Origin: Bacteroides sp.
GTDB taxonomy: Bacteria > Bacteroidota > Bacteroidia > Bacteroidales > Muribaculaceae
Length of the DNA stretch: 6,437 nt
Direction of reading: 5' to 3'
NCBI GenBank assembly: GCA_014801595.1
Contig: JAAVDV010000026.1
Location: 39,469 to 45,905, forward strand
Part shown: positions 5,902 to 6,437 of the stretch, in pieces
How positions within the stretch are numbered: position 1 is the first letter of the stretch
Layout of the letters: each line of letters starts with the position of its first letter
Position numbers and translations under genes: made by a program
The notes under the pieces: model-generated
Databases searched by the model: none
Seen by the model: only the letters and a program-made list of their open reading frames with translations
Told to the model about the DNA's origin: nothing

Positions 5902-5941
5902 AAGCGATTGACAAGTTTATTTCTTGACTTGTCAATCGCTT
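5902..5941. repeat. perfect 14-bp inverted repeat with 12-base loop (copy 2)
   Basis: AAGCGATTGACAAG (5902-5915) and CTTGTCAATCGCTT (5928-5941) pair perfectly around TTTATTTCTTGA. The stem is identical to that at 1170-1209, while the last five or so loop bases differ, so the paired arms look more constrained than the rest of the non-coding repeat. Confidence 0.75.
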
Positions 5942-5984
5942 GTATTTCGGTTATTTAAGGCGTACATTTCGCCTCATTCCGGCT

Positions 5985-6012
5985 TAATACTCCTCTTCGT
6001 TGAAGAGTATTA
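5985..6012. repeat. hairpin at the outer edge of direct repeat copy 2
   Basis: CTCTTC (5993-5998) pairs with GAAGAG (6002-6007) around GTT, flanked by TAATA/TATTA arms; an alternative fold pairs TAATACTC with GAGTATTA. The counterpart in copy 1 is eroded (CTCCTAGTTGAAGAAAG). It may be an old terminator or the repeat boundary. Confidence 0.45.
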
Positions 6013-6194
6013 TATAAACTAATAATAAACTACTTAACTAATTTTGCATGTAATTCAGCCAAACAAACCAGACCATCTGAAGCGGTCGGGGGCGATTGGT
6101 CAAAAAACGATATTTTACAGGCCAAACATTGGCCAAACAAATTTCGTTATATATCTACTTTTCGTAGGGCAGCACACTCCTATTTTCCAACCAT
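6013..6194. other. non-coding stretch upstream of the second DUF4143 gene
   Basis: No gene is convincing here. The stretch holds a lone plus-strand TAATTTTG (6039-6046) without a partner -33 element, and a small palindrome GGCCAAACATTGGCC (6120-6134). The open frame at 6044-6235 is lysine-rich low-complexity sequence running into the A-rich repeats and is not called. Confidence 0.5.
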
Positions 6195-6263
6195 CACAAA
6201 AAACTAAAACAAAGTACCGCAAAAAACTAAAATAAAACTACGCAAAAAACTAAAATAAACTTT
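6195..6263. repeat. three tandem copies of a 23-bp A-rich repeat
   Basis: Units at 6195-6217, 6218-6240 and 6241-6263 share the core GCAAAAAACTAAAATAAA (CACAAAAAACTAAAACAAA in the first). Units two and three are nearly identical. The period of 23 bases is about two helical turns. The last unit overlaps the -33 element of the promoter for the gene at 6315, so the array could bind a regulator of that promoter. Confidence 0.75.
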
Positions 6264-6291
6264 GATAATAGATTTTTTTTCACTACCTTTG
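6261..6291 (+). promoter_or_regulatory. promoter of the second DUF4143-type ATPase
   Basis: TTTG (6261-6264) and TACCTTTG (6284-6291) are separated by 19 bases, an excellent match to the Bacteroidota -33/-7 consensus. The ATG at 6315 lies 23 bases further on, giving a short A-rich leader without a Shine-Dalgarno site. Confidence 0.75.
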
Positions 6292-6314
6292 CGGGACTAA
6301 ACAATAACAACGAT

Positions 6315-6437
6315 ATGTCATATCTACCCCGAATAGCAGACAATACCCTTCGTGAATATCTTGAAGCCTTTGGAGCTGTGCTTATAGAAGGTCCTAAGTG
6401 GTGTGGGAAAACTACCACAGCGGAACAACAGGCAAAC
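6315..6437 (+). CDS. DUF4143-type AAA_14 ATPase, N-terminal 41 codons (3' end beyond window)
   Basis: The frame from ATG 6315 reads MSYLPRIADNTLREYLEAFG, then AVLIEGPKWCGKTTTAEQQAN, and leaves the window open. GPKWCGKTTT (residues 26-35) is a Walker A motif in the form typical of short DUF4143/AAA_14 ATPases, which start with a similar 'YLPRIAD..L...L...GAVLIEGPKW.GKT' stretch and run to about 400 residues. The start is supported by a strong promoter 24-54 bases upstream. It differs clearly from the ATPase at 1474-2937 (GPRRVGKT), so it is a separate subfamily, not a duplicate. It is transcribed away from the rest of the window. Control through the 23-bp repeats is possible. Confidence 0.85.
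   Translation, partial: MSYLPRIADNTLREYLEAFGAVLIEGPKWCGKTTTAEQQAN

Larger units (their letters stand above)
5679..6006. repeat. direct repeat copy 2: rhuM 5' end, promoter and upstream hairpin
   Basis: This is the partner of 948-1276, in the same orientation. The rhuM codons, the promoter elements and the 14-bp inverted repeat correspond one to one. The non-coding part carries more substitutions and small indels than the coding part. The two copies bracket about 4.4 kb of genes that differ from what follows each copy. Confidence 0.85.

Noticed and set aside
6120..6134. Palindrome GGCCAAACATTGGCC as an operator
   Set aside because: Six-base arms occur by chance often, and it lies about 125 bases or more from the nearest promoter with no second copy seen.
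6044..6235. Plus-strand open frame of 63 codons
   Set aside because: Its end is a low-complexity lysine run created by the A-rich tandem repeats, and the rest shows no protein-like pattern.
6195..6263. CRISPR array
   Set aside because: The three 23-bp units are directly adjacent with no spacers, and no cas gene is visible.

Overview
The window looks like chromosomal DNA of a member of the Bacteroidales (phylum Bacteroidota). The main reason is the promoters. Several genes have the phylum's typical -33 TTTG / -7 TAnnTTTG pair with 19-20 bases between, and their A-rich leaders lack a clear Shine-Dalgarno site. The families present (RhuM, DUF4143 ATPases, an AlbA_2/RecG-like ATP-binding protein, an IS1249-like transposase) are common in accessory DNA of gut Bacteroidales. 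Genus or species cannot be read from the sequence.

Layout: nearly all genes run on the minus strand. From left to right there is the start of an EamA/DMT permease (1-236), a small acidic orphan protein (341-703), and a truncated rhuM gene with an intact promoter (796-1109). Next come a gene-poor stretch and a complete 487-aa AAA_14/DUF4143 ATPase (1474-2937). A graveyard follows: an AlbA_2/RecG-like pseudogene with several lesions (about 3001-3830) abutting the 3' end of an IS transposase on the plus strand (about 3807-4115). Then come a 140-aa orphan (4213-4635), a 299-aa orphan (4733-5632), a second truncated rhuM start with its promoter (5674-5841), and a roughly 520-base non-coding stretch. 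The window ends with the first 41 codons of a second DUF4143-type ATPase on the plus strand (6315-6437).

The most striking structure is a direct repeat of about 330 bp (948-1276 and 5679-6006). Each copy holds the first 37-38 codons of rhuM, a full rhuM promoter, and an upstream perfect 14-bp inverted repeat with a 12-base loop. The stem is identical in both copies, whereas part of the loop differs. In both copies the rest of rhuM is missing, and an unrelated orphan gene follows in the same orientation. So rhuM 5' modules may now act as promoters or leaders for replaced cargo, or mark the ends of a recombined 4.7-kb segment.

No CRISPR array, tRNA or rRNA was seen. No gene here can be tied to a specific metabolic pathway. 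The region reads as a turnover zone of defence- or mobile-element-associated genes next to a core-like transporter.
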